Assembly (NCBI GenBank): GCA_030728985.1
Contig: JANQYI010000033.1
Span: 1-62,355 of the forward strand
Direction: 5' to 3'
DNA length: 62,355 nt
Source of the DNA: Burkholderiaceae bacterium
GTDB lineage: Bacteria; Pseudomonadota; Gammaproteobacteria; Burkholderiales; Burkholderiaceae_B
Shown: piece after piece, positions 38,122-48,543 of the stretch
How positions within the stretch are numbered: the first letter of the stretch is position 1
How the letters are laid out: every line of letters starts with the position of its first letter
Position numbers and translations under genes: made by a program
The notes under the pieces: model-generated
Seen by the model: the letters and a program-made list of their open reading frames with translations, nothing else
What the model was told of the DNA's origin: nothing
Databases searched by the model: none

Positions 38122-39040
38122 ATCCTAAGTCGCGCAGGCTGCTTTCTTTTTCAGCCCAGCCCTTGCGCACCTTGATATAGACCTCAAGGTGCACGGGCTT
38201 GTCCATCAGCTTGGCCATGTCTTGGCGCGCCTCGGAAGCGATGCGCTTCATATGACTGCCGCCCGCACCCAACAAGATGGGACGATGGCTATCTCGCTCG
38301 ACGATGACACAGGCGTTAATGTGCGCGCCTTTGGCGGTCTCTTCCCACTGCTCAATGACGACGGTGCACCCATACGGCAGCTCGTCACCCACTAAGCGAA
38401 AGATTTTTTCACGGATCAGTTCTGCTGCGATAAAGCGCATGGGCCGATCTGTGAGGGTATCCGCATCGAAAAATGGTTCATTTTCAGGCAAACGTTTGGC
38501 GACTTCATCCAGCAACTGATCCAGTTGGTGGCGTTTCGTCGAACTCACGGGCACGACCGCATCGAACTTGAATTGCGACGCGATCTTGGCGACAAAAGGA
38601 TACAACTCGTCACGATTTTTAAGCTGATCAATTTTACTGATCACCAAAATTGTCCGCTCTGGATGGTGTAATAGGGTCAACAGTTTGGCATCACCCGGTG
38701 ACCACTTGCCAGCCTCGACCACAAACAACACCACATCCACATCAGCCAGCGTCTGTGTCACCACACGATTCATCATCTTGTTCATGGCGCCGCCATGACG
38801 CGTTTGAAAGCCTGGTGTATCCACAAACACAAATTGTTCTTGGTCGCGCGTGAGTACGCCCTGAATGCGGTGACGCGTGGTTTGCGCCTTGCGTGAAACA
38901 ATCGAAATCTTACTGCCGATCAAGGCGTTGGTGAGCGTTGATTTGCCCACGTTGGGTCGGCCAACCACGGCGACAAAACCACAACGATAAGCATGATCCG
39001 TTGTCGAAGTTGAGACCGTGATGTCTATATTTTCTGTCAT
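38114..39040 (-). CDS. era: GTPase Era
   Basis: A 308-residue GTPase for 16S rRNA maturation and 30S assembly. The G domain has G1 'GRPNVGKST' (residues 27-35), G3 'DTPGF' and G4 'SKID'. The KH domain follows, with 'EGAT'-type loops replaced by '[15 protein letters not shown]'. The G4 motif reads S-K-I-D where most Eras have N-K-x-D. The start overlaps the rnc stop by four bases. The rnc-era-recO order is conserved in Proteobacteria. Confidence 0.97.
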   Translation of the reverse strand: MTENIDITVSTSTTDHAYRCGFVAVVGRPNVGKSTLTNALIGSKISIVSRKAQTTRHRIQGVLTRDQEQFVFVDTPGFQTRHGGAMNKMMNRVVTQTLADVDVVLFVVEAGKWSPGDAKLLTLLHHPERTILVISKIDQLKNRDELYPFVAKIASQFKFDAVVPVSSTKRHQLDQLLDEVAKRLPENEPFFDADTLTDRPMRFIAAELIREKIFRLVGDELPYGCTVVIEQWEETAKGAHINACVIVERDSHRPILLGAGGSHMKRIASEARQDMAKLMDKPVHLEVYIKVRKGWAEKESSLRDLGYE

Positions 39041-39822
39041 TTAAGTTCCTGAGCCACCGCAACCGGCAGCGTCAATTGTGCCGTTTTGCGCGCTCGGGTT
39101 GAACGCTTTTTAACTGGGGTTGGACTCGCAGTCTCCGCCGCTTCTAAGGCAAGTTTGGCCGCAGATTGCTCAGCGGCACGGCGACTGGAGCCGGGGGCGT
39201 TGACTTTGATTTCAAGAGAGGGAATCGCGCATTCGACTTCAAACTGTTGGCTATGCGCCGCGCCATGGGTGGCGACCACGCTGTAAAGAGGCAACGCAAT
39301 CTTTCTACTTTGCAAAAATTCTTGCAAGAGCGTCTTGGCATCTTTACCCAGTGTCAAAGGGTCCACGCTCGCCAAGATCGGTTTGTACAGTCGTTCAATG
39401 AGCTGTTGAGCCGCGACAAAACCACCATCCAAGTACACCGCAGCCAAAATCGCCTCGAAGGTATCCGCCAAAATAGAGGGACGTCTGAAACCCCCACTTT
39501 TAAGCTCCCCCTCGCCCAACCTGAGGTATTTGGAGAGATCGAGTTTTTGGGCGATGTCCGCCAGCGATGATTGCTTGACCAGATTGGCACGCACGCGAGA
39601 CAAGTCCCCCTCGTCGAGGGTCCCGTAATGATTGAACAGCAATGCGGCCACCGACACGTTCAACACCGAATCACCCAGAAACTCCAGGCGCTCGTTATGA
39701 CGGGCGCCATGGCTGCGATGCGTCAGAGCCTGCTCAAGCAGAGCAGGTTTGACGAACGTATATCCAAGCGAAGTCTCAAGAGCGGCCAGAGGCATGTAAT
39801 GAATTTCATCAACGGGTGACAA
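39037..39822 (-). CDS. rnc: Ribonuclease III
   Basis: A 261-residue double-strand RNA endonuclease for rRNA and mRNA processing. The signature '[12 protein letters not shown]' lies at residues 43-54, with further acidic catalytic residues in '[16 protein letters not shown]'. A double-stranded RNA-binding domain spans about 155-230. A Lys/Arg-rich tail ('[13 protein letters not shown]') extends the protein beyond E. coli RNase III (226). It lies 13 bp downstream of lepB and overlaps era. Confidence 0.97.
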   Translation of the reverse strand: MSPVDEIHYMPLAALETSLGYTFVKPALLEQALTHRSHGARHNERLEFLGDSVLNVSVAALLFNHYGTLDEGDLSRVRANLVKQSSLADIAQKLDLSKYLRLGEGELKSGGFRRPSILADTFEAILAAVYLDGGFVAAQQLIERLYKPILASVDPLTLGKDAKTLLQEFLQSRKIALPLYSVVATHGAAHSQQFEVECAIPSLEIKVNAPGSSRRAAEQSAAKLALEAAETASPTPVKKRSTRARKTAQLTLPVAVAQELK

Positions 39823-39835
39823 GGATCTAAAGGAA

Positions 39836-40726
39836 TCAATGGAAAGGACCGATGCGTCCTAGGTTCCCAAAATTCATCCAGATAAAGAAAGCTTTACCGA
39901 CGATATTCGCCTCGGGGACGAAACCCCAGAATCGACTGTCCAGGCTGTTATCGCGATTGTCACCCATCATAAAGTAAACACCGGCCGGCACGGTACAGCG
40001 CAGACCATTTCGCAGGTATTCGCATTTTTCACGATGCGGAAAGCTTGAAGTGGGCCCTAAGTCCTGCCATCTCCGCTCATCTAACAGTATTTGATGCGGT
40101 TTTTTGCCAAGGTACTCTGTAAACTGTGCGGTATATGCCACACGATCCGGTTCGAAATACTCGCCGTCTCGCTTGCGCGGCACCTCTTTGCCGTTGATAT
40201 AAAGCCGTTTATCGAGATAAGCCACTTCATCACCTGGTAAACCAATGACACGCTTGATGTAATCCACCGAAGGATCAACAGGGTAACGAAACACCATCAC
40301 ATCACCGCGCGCCGGCTCACCGAGTGAAATCACTTTTTCATTGAGCACAGGTAGGCGCAATCCATAGGTGAACTTGTTGACCAAAATCAAATCGCCCGCT
40401 TGCAGCGTCGGCAACATCGAGCCCGAAGGAATGCGAAAGGGCTCAACGATAAAAGAGCGCAACACGAATACAAACAGGATGACCGGAAAAAAACTCGCGC
40501 CATACTCGACCCACCAGGGTTGCTTTCCCAGGTCCGCGCGAATCTGCTCTTCGCGGCTAAGCCGCTCTTGCTCAGGCAGTGCGGCCCAGCTAGGCCGGGC
40601 CAAGTCGAGCGCCTGCATCATGCGAGCATGTCGCTTTTGTCTCAGTGAAAACTTATCGATTGCCCAGATCACACCTGTGATCACGAGCGCGATAAATAAA
40701 ATCAGGGCAAAGTTCCAGCTCATCAA
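39836..40726 (-). CDS. lepB: Signal peptidase I
   Basis: A 296-residue inner-membrane serine protease that removes signal peptides from exported proteins. Two N-terminal membrane helices (about residues 4-24 and 77-93) are followed by the periplasmic catalytic domain. Nucleophile S103 lies in '[10 protein letters not shown]' and general-base K158 in '[11 protein letters not shown]'. Boxes '[14 protein letters not shown]' and 'GKAFFIWMN' are present. It lies 18 bp after lepA and just before rnc, the standard arrangement. Confidence 0.97.
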   Translation of the reverse strand: MMSWNFALILFIALVITGVIWAIDKFSLRQKRHARMMQALDLARPSWAALPEQERLSREEQIRADLGKQPWWVEYGASFFPVILFVFVLRSFIVEPFRIPSGSMLPTLQAGDLILVNKFTYGLRLPVLNEKVISLGEPARGDVMVFRYPVDPSVDYIKRVIGLPGDEVAYLDKRLYINGKEVPRKRDGEYFEPDRVAYTAQFTEYLGKKPHQILLDERRWQDLGPTSSFPHREKCEYLRNGLRCTVPAGVYFMMGDNRDNSLDSRFWGFVPEANIVGKAFFIWMNFGNLGRIGPFH

Positions 40727-40744
40727 TTCAACCTAGCATTAGTG

Positions 40745-42538
40745 TTATTTGTCATCGACTTGCAAAATCGCCAAGAACGCTTCCTGGGGAATCTCGACAC
40801 TACCGACTTGTTTCATACGTTTTTTACCAGCCTTCTGCTTTTCCAGCAGCTTTTTCTTGCGGCTAATATCGCCGCCATAACATTTGGCCAGCACGTTTTT
40901 ACGCAAGGCTTTGACGTTTTCTCGCGCAATAATTTCGGCGCCAATCGCGGCCTGAATCGCCACGTCGTACATTTGACGCGGGATCAGCTCACGCATGCGC
41001 GACACCACCTCGCGCGCGCGATAGCGGGCGTTGGAGCGATGACAAATATTTGACAAGGCGTCGACCTTGTCGGTGTTAATCAGCAAATCGACTTTGACCA
41101 CATCCGCAGCCCGATACTCTTTGAACTCGTAGTCCATCGACGCATAACCGCGGGAGACTGATTTCAGCTTGTCAAAGAAATCAAGCACAATTTCAGCAAG
41201 CGGGATTTCGTAGTGCAGATGGACTTGTCGACCGTGATAGCTCATATCGAGCTGCACCCCACGCTTGTTATTACAAAGCGTCATCACCGTCCCGACATAT
41301 TCTTGAGGCATGAACAGCGTCACATTGACGATGGGCTCGCGCACTTCGATAAACTTGCCGACCTCGGGCATCCGTGACGGGCTTTCGATATGAATAACAG
41401 AGTTGTCCCGCATCACCACCTCGTACACCACGGAGGGCGCGGTCGTGATGATGTCCATGTCAAACTCACGTTCGAGACGCTCCTGGACAATCTCCATGTG
41501 CAAGAGTCCGAGAAAACCGCAACGGAAGCCGAAGCCGAGCGCTTGCGATACCTCGGGCTCGTACATCAAAGCGGAATCATTGAGTTTGAGTTTTTCAAGC
41601 GAGTCACGCAATTGGTCGTATTCGCTGCTTTCGACGGGATACAGCCCCGCGAAAACTTGTGGCTTGACCTCTTTGAACCCTGGCAACGCTTCGGCGGCAG
41701 GTTTGGCCAACAAGGTGATCGTGTCACCCACTTTTGCGTCGGCGAGTTCTTTGATACCGGCGATCACAAACCCGACCTCGCCCGCGGACAGAAACTTGCG
41801 GGGCTCGGATTTTGGGGTAAAAACACCTACTTGCTCGCACAAGTGCACCGCACCTGTCGCCATGAAGAAAATTTTGTCCTTGGGCTTGAGCACGCCATTG
41901 ATCACGCGAATCAGCATGACCACACCCACATAGTTATCGAACCAAGAGTCAATAATCAATGCCTGCAGCGGCGCTTCGGGGTCACCCTTGGGGGCAGGAA
42001 TGCGTGCCACGACAGCTTCGAGAATATCGTCGATGCCCATGCCTGTTTTGGCGCTCGCCAAAATGGCGTCCGTCGCGTCGATGCCGATGACCTCTTCGAC
42101 CTCGGCGCGCGCGCTCTCAGGATCGGCCTGCGGCAAATCCATTTTGTTTAGAATCGGCACGACCTCGACACCGAGCTCAATCGCCGTATAACAATTGGCA
42201 ACCGTCTGCGCCTCGACTCCCTGTGAGGCATCCACCACCAGCAACGCGCCCTCGCAGGCTGACAAGGAACGACTTACTTCGTAAGAGAAGTCCACGTGTC
42301 CGGGGGTATCAATTAGATTGAGGTTGTAGATCTTGCCGTCTTGCGCTTTGTAATGCAGCGCGGCTGTCTGGGCTTTGATGGTGATACCACGCTCGCGCTC
42401 GATATCCATGGAGTCCAACACCTGCGCGGACATCTCGCGATCAGCCAAGCCACCACAACGATGGATCAGACGATCCGCCAAGGTGGACTTGCCATGGTCG
42501 ATGTGGGCAATAATGGAGAAATTGCGAATATGCTGCAT
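40745..42538 (-). CDS. lepA: Elongation factor 4 (LepA)
   Basis: A 597-residue ribosomal GTPase. The N-terminal '[19 protein letters not shown]', '[12 protein letters not shown]' and '[11 protein letters not shown]' form the G domain, followed by EF-G-like domains II, III and V. The LepA-specific C-terminus ends in '[18 protein letters not shown]'. It acts in back-translocation or initiation. A terminator separates it from the upstream mucD gene, so lepA-lepB-rnc-era-recO may start from a promoter in the 87-bp gap. Confidence 0.98.
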   Translation of the reverse strand: MQHIRNFSIIAHIDHGKSTLADRLIHRCGGLADREMSAQVLDSMDIERERGITIKAQTAALHYKAQDGKIYNLNLIDTPGHVDFSYEVSRSLSACEGALLVVDASQGVEAQTVANCYTAIELGVEVVPILNKMDLPQADPESARAEVEEVIGIDATDAILASAKTGMGIDDILEAVVARIPAPKGDPEAPLQALIIDSWFDNYVGVVMLIRVINGVLKPKDKIFFMATGAVHLCEQVGVFTPKSEPRKFLSAGEVGFVIAGIKELADAKVGDTITLLAKPAAEALPGFKEVKPQVFAGLYPVESSEYDQLRDSLEKLKLNDSALMYEPEVSQALGFGFRCGFLGLLHMEIVQERLEREFDMDIITTAPSVVYEVVMRDNSVIHIESPSRMPEVGKFIEVREPIVNVTLFMPQEYVGTVMTLCNNKRGVQLDMSYHGRQVHLHYEIPLAEIVLDFFDKLKSVSRGYASMDYEFKEYRAADVVKVDLLINTDKVDALSNICHRSNARYRAREVVSRMRELIPRQMYDVAIQAAIGAEIIARENVKALRKNVLAKCYGGDISRKKKLLEKQKAGKKRMKQVGSVEIPQEAFLAILQVDDK

Positions 42539-42566
42539 AACACCTGAAAAGTAAGCGGGCTCGCAA

Positions 42567-42595
42567 GCAAAAGGGGCGCTCTGCGCCCCTTTTGC
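42567..42595 (-). terminator. Terminator between mucD and lepA
   Basis: A perfect 13-bp stem, GCAAAAGGGGCGC with GCGCCCCTTTTGC, closes a three-base loop. Read on the minus strand it ends in CCCCTTTTGC, giving a short U-tract. It lies 31 bp past the mucD stop and should end the sigma-E operon transcript. Confidence 0.8.
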
Positions 42596-42625
42596 GGCAA
42601 ACCACTATTCTAGCCGTTCTTGGAC

Positions 42626-44131
42626 TTATTTGGCGGGTGGCACTGCAACCCAGCGGGTTTGATCACCCGTTCGAACCATCAAGCCTACGGGCTTGGTCTT
42701 GTCCAGCCCAGCAATCACCTTGGCAAACTGTTCCGGACTGGTGATGTCGGTGTTGTTGGCCGCCAAAACAATATCTCCTTCCGCAATACCCACCGTTGAG
42801 GCAGGGGCTGCGACGGCAGTCACCTGAACGCCGCCTTTGATGCGCAGCTTTTTCCGCGCCTCAGGGCTCACCGCAACGATTGACATACCCAACACCACAT
42901 TTTGAGACACCGCGGGTTTTTCCTTGGAGGCAGGTGCTTCGGCAGTTCGCTCAGCTTTAAGTTCTGTCACGGTGACATTGAGCTTGACGGCCTTACCCTT
43001 GCGCCAAACTTCTACAGGTGAAACGACCCCAGGTTTTGTTTGCCCCACGAGGCGAGGCAAATCAGACATCCGAGTGATGGCTTTACCGTCGAATTTCAAA
43101 ATAACGTCACCAGGCAAAATGCCGCCCTTGTCTGCTGGGCCATCAGGCTCGACACCGCTGACCAACGCACCTTCAGCCTTGGGCAATCCAATTGCTTGTG
43201 CCACCTCCTTGCTCACTTCGCCGATTTGCACACCGATACGTCCACGTGTGACACGACCCGTGGACTTGAGTTGATCCACAACTTGCATCGCTTCATCAAT
43301 CGGAATGGCCAGAGAGATGCCCATAAACCCACCACTACGAGACACGATCTGCGCATTGATGCCCACGACTTGTCCCTCAAGGTTCAACAACGGACCACCA
43401 GAGTTACCTGGATTGACCGCCACGTCCGTCTGGATAAACGGCAAGTAGTCACCCGTCTCACGGCCCAGCGCGCTGATAATGCCCGCGGTCACCGTCGACT
43501 CAAGTCCGAACGGAGAGCCAATCGCCATCACCCACTGACCTTTTTTAAGCGTTTTGGCATTTCCGATCGGCAGTGTAGCCATTCCCTTCGCATCAATTTT
43601 GAGCAAGGCGACATCCGTTCGCTGATCACTACCCACGACTTTCGCCTTGAACTCGCGACCATCCGTCAGCGTGACAAAAATATCCGTCGCATCCGCCACC
43701 ACATGATGGTTCGTTAACAGGTGTCCGTCAGCCGAGATGAAAAAACCAGAACCGACGCCGCGAGGTACCGAGCGCTCTTCAGGCTCGGCACGACGACCGC
43801 GCGGTGCTTGCTGTGGTCCCTGACGTCCGCCTGGGGGGGCTAAATCAGGGCCAAAAAAATGACGGAATAATTCATAGGGGTCCTGACCTGGCGCGCCACC
43901 ACCACCGCCTGCACGCGAGGAAACTTTAGCAGTTGTGCGGATATTCACCACAGCTGCCTCTGATTTTTCGACGATTGCCGTGAAATCAGGCAAGCCAGCA
44001 ATGCGCGCTTGCACTGGCGAGGCTTGCAAGCCACCGAGCACCAAAGCCGTGACGATCATCAACGTTGTCGCGATGCGGCGCATACGATCAACAGACTGAT
44101 ACAGATATGAATGTGACTGATCTTGCATCAT
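42626..44131 (-). CDS. mucD: Periplasmic serine protease, Do/DegQ family (MucD)
   Basis: A 501-residue HtrA-family protease that degrades misfolded envelope proteins. A signal sequence lies near residues 18-42. The catalytic triad is H143 ('TNHHVV'), D173 ('RTDVALL') and S244 ('GNSGGP'). Two PDZ domains follow (about 295-385 and 410-495). A Gly/Pro/Arg-rich loop (about 74-115) in the protease LA region is longer than in most relatives. CGGAGTAC before the first ATG supports the long start. It closes the rpoE-rseA-mucB-mucD unit. Confidence 0.95.
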   Translation of the reverse strand: MMQDQSHSYLYQSVDRMRRIATTLMIVTALVLGGLQASPVQARIAGLPDFTAIVEKSEAAVVNIRTTAKVSSRAGGGGGAPGQDPYELFRHFFGPDLAPPGGRQGPQQAPRGRRAEPEERSVPRGVGSGFFISADGHLLTNHHVVADATDIFVTLTDGREFKAKVVGSDQRTDVALLKIDAKGMATLPIGNAKTLKKGQWVMAIGSPFGLESTVTAGIISALGRETGDYLPFIQTDVAVNPGNSGGPLLNLEGQVVGINAQIVSRSGGFMGISLAIPIDEAMQVVDQLKSTGRVTRGRIGVQIGEVSKEVAQAIGLPKAEGALVSGVEPDGPADKGGILPGDVILKFDGKAITRMSDLPRLVGQTKPGVVSPVEVWRKGKAVKLNVTVTELKAERTAEAPASKEKPAVSQNVVLGMSIVAVSPEARKKLRIKGGVQVTAVAAPASTVGIAEGDIVLAANNTDITSPEQFAKVIAGLDKTKPVGLMVRTGDQTRWVAVPPAK

Positions 44132-44172
44132 GTACTCCGATTTAAACGCTTCGACTCAACGCTCGCAGCGCG

Positions 44173-45207
44173 TTAACGTGCGGACGTTGGCGGAACATAT
44201 TGAATTGCCTGAGCCAACTGTTCAAGGGTTGCAGCCGGCACTTCACCCAATACAGTCAACCAAAAGTTTGCTACCTTGATCCCGAAGATATTCACTGAGC
44301 CACTTCGCGCAGCGCCTTGGGGCTCATACTCAGACCGTTCTAACAGATAAGGTTCAATAAAAATTGAAATTGTTGCAAGACCGTCCGACAACACGAGTTG
44401 ATTCACGCGTTTGTTATTTGAAAAAACGCGTTCCAATTGTGAGGTGAGGACGTAGCCTGCAGGCGATGGAATCCGCCAACCCTGCCCCAGCAAATCCACC
44501 TTGGCATGCTGAGCGCGGACGCGACGCCAATCCGATGTGACCCATGCAGGTGTCAACATCGCATCCGTGATTTCCGCGCCGATGGTAACCTGTGTGAAAG
44601 CGACTTGTTCGATCACAACACCTTCAGAACCCACCATTTGCGCCTTGAGCAACAAATTGGATTCAAGGTCTGCGCACAAACGATAACCGTAGCGATGCGA
44701 ATCGCGTGGCGTGATTTCAATACCGCGGCAAGGTCTACCCGCGATACGCAATTGCTCAGGCGCCATTCGCATGGTGTAATTTTTTTCTAAAGATTGTGCG
44801 TCATTGAGCAGTAAACCGGGAAAACGGTCGCCGCGCTGACGCTCGAGCAAAACAAGCTTGCGATCTGGCATCAAGCCTTGCACTTCATCGTTAAACCGCA
44901 AGTATTCACGCGGAGCGCCATCCAAAATTTCAATGCGTTCCTTTTCATTTTTTCCATCAAACAAGTGCGTAATACGCGATGACTCAAAACGCTCGCCCTG
45001 CTGAAACGCAAATACGCCCACATAGTTCAACGTCCGTGCGGCGTGTTGAATTTGTCGCACAATCTGATTGACTTCAGACGCCTCGGATTGTTGAGGCAAG
45101 GATTGGGCTGACGCAGCTGGTAATTGCGCCCCAGGAGGTGAAGCCTGAGCCAGGACGCTCGCACCGATCAGCAGGAACGATAAAGCACTACAAAGCAAAC
45201 GTGACAT
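44173..45207 (-). CDS. mucB: Sigma-E regulatory protein MucB/RseB
   Basis: A 344-residue periplasmic protein with a signal peptide (about residues 1-22, 'GASVLAQASP'). The N-terminal lipid-binding domain carries 'YVGVFAFQQGERFESSRITH', and the C-terminal domain includes 'VTSDWRRVRAQHAK' and 'LVLSDGLATISIFIEP'. RseB shields RseA from DegS cleavage until lipopolysaccharide or lipoprotein is sensed. The start shares one base with the rseA stop. It is followed by mucD 41 bp later. Confidence 0.95.
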   Translation of the reverse strand: MSRLLCSALSFLLIGASVLAQASPPGAQLPAASAQSLPQQSEASEVNQIVRQIQHAARTLNYVGVFAFQQGERFESSRITHLFDGKNEKERIEILDGAPREYLRFNDEVQGLMPDRKLVLLERQRGDRFPGLLLNDAQSLEKNYTMRMAPEQLRIAGRPCRGIEITPRDSHRYGYRLCADLESNLLLKAQMVGSEGVVIEQVAFTQVTIGAEITDAMLTPAWVTSDWRRVRAQHAKVDLLGQGWRIPSPAGYVLTSQLERVFSNNKRVNQLVLSDGLATISIFIEPYLLERSEYEPQGAARSGSVNIFGIKVANFWLTVLGEVPAATLEQLAQAIQYVPPTSAR

Positions 45208-45779
45208 TACCGCATAGCTCCAAACGAAACGTGACGCACATTCGCTGGTCCTGATATTTCACGATGCGTATTCACATAGTCTCGAACGACAGGAGCATTG
45301 AAGGCGACTTCTGTCGAGCGAACTGGTTGCGCGGGGGTCACCTCAGCCACTTGCTCGGACGACAGTGAAAGCTCTGGCAGTAAAAACGGTTTGGCGACCC
45401 AAATGACAGAAGCAACGGCGGCCGCCATCGCTACGCCCGGCCAAATCGTTCGACCCCAAGAGCGCAGACCGTTCGTTCCGGTCGCTGCAGGTGCTGAAAG
45501 GGGTCGCGAGGTCGGCGCTGGCGCCGCCACAATCGCAGGTTCCTGTGCGATGGCTTGTGAGATACGCTGCTGAAGCGAAGACGTTTCTGGCAGTGCCAAG
45601 GCGGGGGTACGCAAGGTGTCGCCAATCAAATGATAAAGGTCCCAAGTCGATTGCCCTTGGGCGGAGGTCAAATGCGTTGGCATGTCAGTCTCCGCATCAC
45701 CATCCATCCACGCTGAAATCTCACTCTGAGGCTGTTGGGTTGACTGATTCATATTTGAGATCTCGTTAGACTGTTTCAT
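45207..45779 (-). CDS. rseA: Anti-sigma-E factor RseA
   Basis: A 190-residue single-pass membrane protein. The N-terminal cytoplasmic part ('EISAWMDGDAETD', 'WDLYHLIGDTLR') is the sigma-E-binding domain. One membrane helix lies near 112-130 ('WPGVAMAAAVASVIWVA'). The periplasmic tail should contact MucB. It is cut by regulated proteolysis under envelope stress. It lies 12 bp after rpoE and overlaps mucB. A second in-frame ATG at residue 10 is an alternative start. Confidence 0.92.
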   Translation of the reverse strand: MKQSNEISNMNQSTQQPQSEISAWMDGDAETDMPTHLTSAQGQSTWDLYHLIGDTLRTPALALPETSSLQQRISQAIAQEPAIVAAPAPTSRPLSAPAATGTNGLRSWGRTIWPGVAMAAAVASVIWVAKPFLLPELSLSSEQVAEVTPAQPVRSTEVAFNAPVVRDYVNTHREISGPANVRHVSFGAMR

Positions 45780-45791
45780 CGTTTGAACTCC

Positions 45792-46391
45792 TCACCAACG
45801 CCGATCGCCGGTGTCACCCAGCAAGGGACGCAACTTTATCGCGATGGCTTCACGGGCTCGAAAAATACGGGACCGCACCGTGCCAATCGGACAACTCATA
45901 CTTTCAGCAATATCTTCGTAACTCATTCCATCAATTTCACGCATCACAATAGCGTTACGCAAGTCTTCGGGCAAATCATTCATCGCCTTATTGACCGTTT
46001 CGGCAATTTGCTGACTCGCCATCTCAGATTCGGGGTTGCTACTGTCTGTTAGGTTGTCAGTTGCGTTAAAAGTTTCACCATCTTCGTTTTCTTGTGCAGA
46101 AGGCGTGCTTGGTCGACGGTTATTTTGTGCCAACCAGTTACGGGCCGTATTGATTGCGATGCGGTAAAGCCAAGTGTAGAAAGCACTTTCACCCCGAAAC
46201 TGGGGTAAAGCGCGATAAGCCTTAATAAAGGCTTCCTGAGCCACATCCTCGATTTCACCGGGATCGCGGATCATGCGCGAAAGTAAGCGCATGATTTTTC
46301 TCTGATATTTCAACACCAACAGATCAAAAGCCTGTTTGTCTCCGCGTTGTACGCGCGCAACCAACTCGGCGTCTACGTCCCGCTCACTCAA
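45792..46391 (-). CDS. rpoE: RNA polymerase sigma factor RpoE
   Basis: A 199-residue ECF sigma factor (ECF02, RpoE/AlgU group). Region 2 is 'FDLLVLKYQRKIMRLLSRMIRDPGEIEDVAQEAFIKAYRAL' in pattern, with 'DVAQEAFIKAYR' and 'FYTWLYRIAINTARN'. Region 4 contains 'EIDGMSYEDIAESMSCPIGTVRSRIFRAREAI'-type spacing, seen as 'GTVRSRIFRAREAI'. It directs the envelope-stress response. Its start overlaps the stop of the upstream membrane-protein gene by four bases, so it is also translated from the fabF-side transcript. Confidence 0.97.
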   Translation of the reverse strand: MSERDVDAELVARVQRGDKQAFDLLVLKYQRKIMRLLSRMIRDPGEIEDVAQEAFIKAYRALPQFRGESAFYTWLYRIAINTARNWLAQNNRRPSTPSAQENEDGETFNATDNLTDSSNPESEMASQQIAETVNKAMNDLPEDLRNAIVMREIDGMSYEDIAESMSCPIGTVRSRIFRAREAIAIKLRPLLGDTGDRRW

Positions 46392-46891
46392 GCTAAATCC
46401 CCTTTTGAGTCACAATGGGCACCCTCCAGCTGCCGCGCAGCCTGAAGGGCGACTTCGCGATATACGGCAGCATTCGTGCACTGCTTCCAAACCACCGCGA
46501 AGAAAGTCTTTGTTCTGTTATGGGGACGATAATGAAATTTCAAACCTAAGCTCAGTCCAAAAAGATGATGCCAACGCTGTATGACAATAACCTCTATGCT
46601 ATCAGTCAGACCAGTCACTTCTGAAAAAAAAGCCAAATGCCAGGACTGATCAGAGCGAATGACTAAAACGCGCCCCCCAAAACCGTTGATTTTGCTCCTC
46701 TGTCCAAACCCATGCACCAAAAAGGGGATTACCCCCAACGGATATGCAATCCAAGGTTCGACGCTGACCCACAAGGCAGAAGTCACTAAGGCTAGGCTAG
46801 CCAGTGAAAGCAGCACAAAAACCAATCCCGCTATCCAGCGAGGTTGGGTCAGCGGGACAAGCAGTACCGGGCGGGAGGTTTCTGACGTCAA
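46388..46891 (-). CDS. Small membrane protein, YgfX-like
   Basis: A 167-residue protein with two close hydrophobic helices (about residues 18-40 and 45-60) and a soluble C-terminal half ('GRVLVIRSDQSWHLAFFSEV', 'QRWHHLFGLSLGLKF'). The layout resembles YgfX/CptA-type proteins (two helices, then a small beta domain with a 'W-L' strand), but similarity by eye is weak. It overlaps fabF upstream and rpoE downstream by four bases each, so all three are translationally coupled. An unknown protein lies at this place in related genomes. Function is not assigned. Confidence 0.7.
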   Translation of the reverse strand: MTSETSRPVLLVPLTQPRWIAGLVFVLLSLASLALVTSALWVSVEPWIAYPLGVIPFLVHGFGQRSKINGFGGRVLVIRSDQSWHLAFFSEVTGLTDSIEVIVIQRWHHLFGLSLGLKFHYRPHNRTKTFFAVVWKQCTNAAVYREVALQAARQLEGAHCDSKGDLA

Positions 46892-48117
46892 ATACGGCGA
46901 ACAGCCATCGAGCCGTTGGTGCCGCCAAAACCAAACGAGTTGGAGAGCGCCACATCGATCTTGAGTTCACGCGCAGCATTCGCGCAATAATCCAGATCGC
47001 ATTCGGGGTCTTGATTAAAGATGTTGATCGTCGGCGGAGAAATCTGGTGGTGCACCGCGAGTGTCGTAAACACGGCTTCAATACCACCTGCCGCACCCAA
47101 CAGATGTCCCGTCATCGACTTAGTCGAATTGACCACGAGCTTTTTGGCGTGATCACCAAACGCCAACTTCAGCGCTTCCGTTTCATTTTTGTCGCCAAGC
47201 GGGGTCGAGGTCCCATGCGCATTCACGTATTGCACCTGGTCAGCATTGATTCCGCCGTTGCGTAACGCATTGGCTATACCACGACGTGGTCCATCGCGAT
47301 CGGGCGCAGTGATGTGATGCGCGTCAGAGCTCATCCCAAAGCCGGCGAACTCACCATAAATACGCGCGCCGCGTTTTTTCGCATGCTCGTATTCTTCGAG
47401 AATCAAGACCCCGGCCCCCTCACCCAAGACAAAACCGTCACGATCACGGTCCCAAGGACGCGAGGCCGTTGTCGGATCGTCGTTGCGCTGGGATAAGGCA
47501 CGCATGGCGGCAAAGCCACCAATGCCAAGCGGCGATACGGTCGACTCGGCCCCTCCGGCCATCATTACATCGGCATCACCGTACTCAATCATGCGGGCGG
47601 CGTCGCCAATCGAGTGCAGGCCCGTGGTACATGCCGACACCACCGCATAAGAAGGGCCTTTAAAGCCCAACATAATAGAAATCTGTCCAGAAATCAGGTT
47701 AATCAGTGAAGCAGGGACGAAAAACGGGGAAATACGACGCGGACCACGCTCGAGGTACTCAGTTTGCGTTTCTTCAATCCGCTGCAGTCCGCCAATGCCC
47801 GAGCCGACAATCACGCCGATACGCTCTGCGTTGGTCTCGGTAATTTCCAACCCAGAGTCTTTCCAAGCTTGTAGGCCGGCTGCGATGCCGTAATGGATAA
47901 ACGTATCCATCGTGCGCGCTTCTTTGACGGGGAGGATCTGGGTGATATCGAAATCTTTGACTTCACCAGCGATGTGGGAATTAAACGCGCTAGGATCAAA
48001 GCGCGAGATCCGTCTAATTCCAGACCGACCACTTACGATGTTGTCCCAAGCCGTTGGAATGTCGTTGCCCACCGGGCTGACAATGCCCAGACCAGTAATT
48101 ACGACACGTCGCTTCAC
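46888..48117 (-). CDS. fabF: 3-oxoacyl-ACP synthase II (FabF)
   Basis: Start taken at GTG 48117, preceded by AGGAG with six-base spacing and giving the usual 'MKRRVVITGLG'; a longer frame to 48177 has no support. The 409-residue condensing enzyme elongates acyl-ACP. C163 in 'VVSACTTGLHS' is the acyl nucleophile. The two catalytic His lie in 'VNAHGTSTPLGD' and 'STKSMTGHLLGAAG'. It follows acpP by 130 bp and runs into the small membrane protein and rpoE genes. Confidence 0.97.
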   Translation of the reverse strand: MKRRVVITGLGIVSPVGNDIPTAWDNIVSGRSGIRRISRFDPSAFNSHIAGEVKDFDITQILPVKEARTMDTFIHYGIAAGLQAWKDSGLEITETNAERIGVIVGSGIGGLQRIEETQTEYLERGPRRISPFFVPASLINLISGQISIMLGFKGPSYAVVSACTTGLHSIGDAARMIEYGDADVMMAGGAESTVSPLGIGGFAAMRALSQRNDDPTTASRPWDRDRDGFVLGEGAGVLILEEYEHAKKRGARIYGEFAGFGMSSDAHHITAPDRDGPRRGIANALRNGGINADQVQYVNAHGTSTPLGDKNETEALKLAFGDHAKKLVVNSTKSMTGHLLGAAGGIEAVFTTLAVHHQISPPTINIFNQDPECDLDYCANAARELKIDVALSNSFGFGGTNGSMAVRRI

Positions 48118-48185
48118 GGAGCACTCCTCAAATATGCGATTCGCGGTCAAGAACACGGGCGAAAGGAAAACTGACACAACTAAAC

Positions 48186-48202
48186 GGGAGCCATAGGCCC
48201 CC
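48186..48202 (-). terminator. Weak hairpin between acpP and fabF
   Basis: GGGAGCC and GGCCCCC pair with one mismatch around a three-base loop. On the minus strand GTTTAGTT follows. It may attenuate transcription so that acpP is made in excess over fabF. Confidence 0.3.
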
Positions 48203-48247
48203 GCCGAGCGATGCAGCTTGTTCTAACCGCCTAAATACCGATAAAAA

Positions 48248-48484
48248 TTACTTGGAATTCGAAGTGATGTAATCCACGGCCTGTTGAACAGTCGTGATTT
48301 TTTCTGCTTCTTCATCGGGAATTTCGGTTTCGAACTCGTCTTCGAGCGCCATCACCAACTCAACCATGTCGAGCGAATCGGCACCGAGGTCGTCAAGAAA
48401 GGAAGATGCGTTCTTAATCTCGGCTTCATTCACGCCAAGTTGTTCAGCGACTATCTTTTTGACGCGCTGTTCGATGCTTTCCAT
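48248..48484 (-). CDS. acpP: Acyl carrier protein
   Basis: Start at ATG 48484 after GGAGATCTGC; 78 residues, the normal size. S37 in '[15 protein letters not shown]' is the phosphopantetheine attachment site. The protein is highly acidic, as expected. It carries growing acyl chains for FabH, FabG, FabF and PlsX. Spacing to fabG upstream is 59 bp. Confidence 0.98.
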   Translation of the reverse strand: MESIEQRVKKIVAEQLGVNEAEIKNASSFLDDLGADSLDMVELVMALEDEFETEIPDEEAEKITTVQQAVDYITSNSK

Positions 48485-48543
48485 GCAGATCTCCAAAGGG
48501 AAAAGTCCGGCGAATTATAGCCAACCGGGAGAAAAAAAACCTA

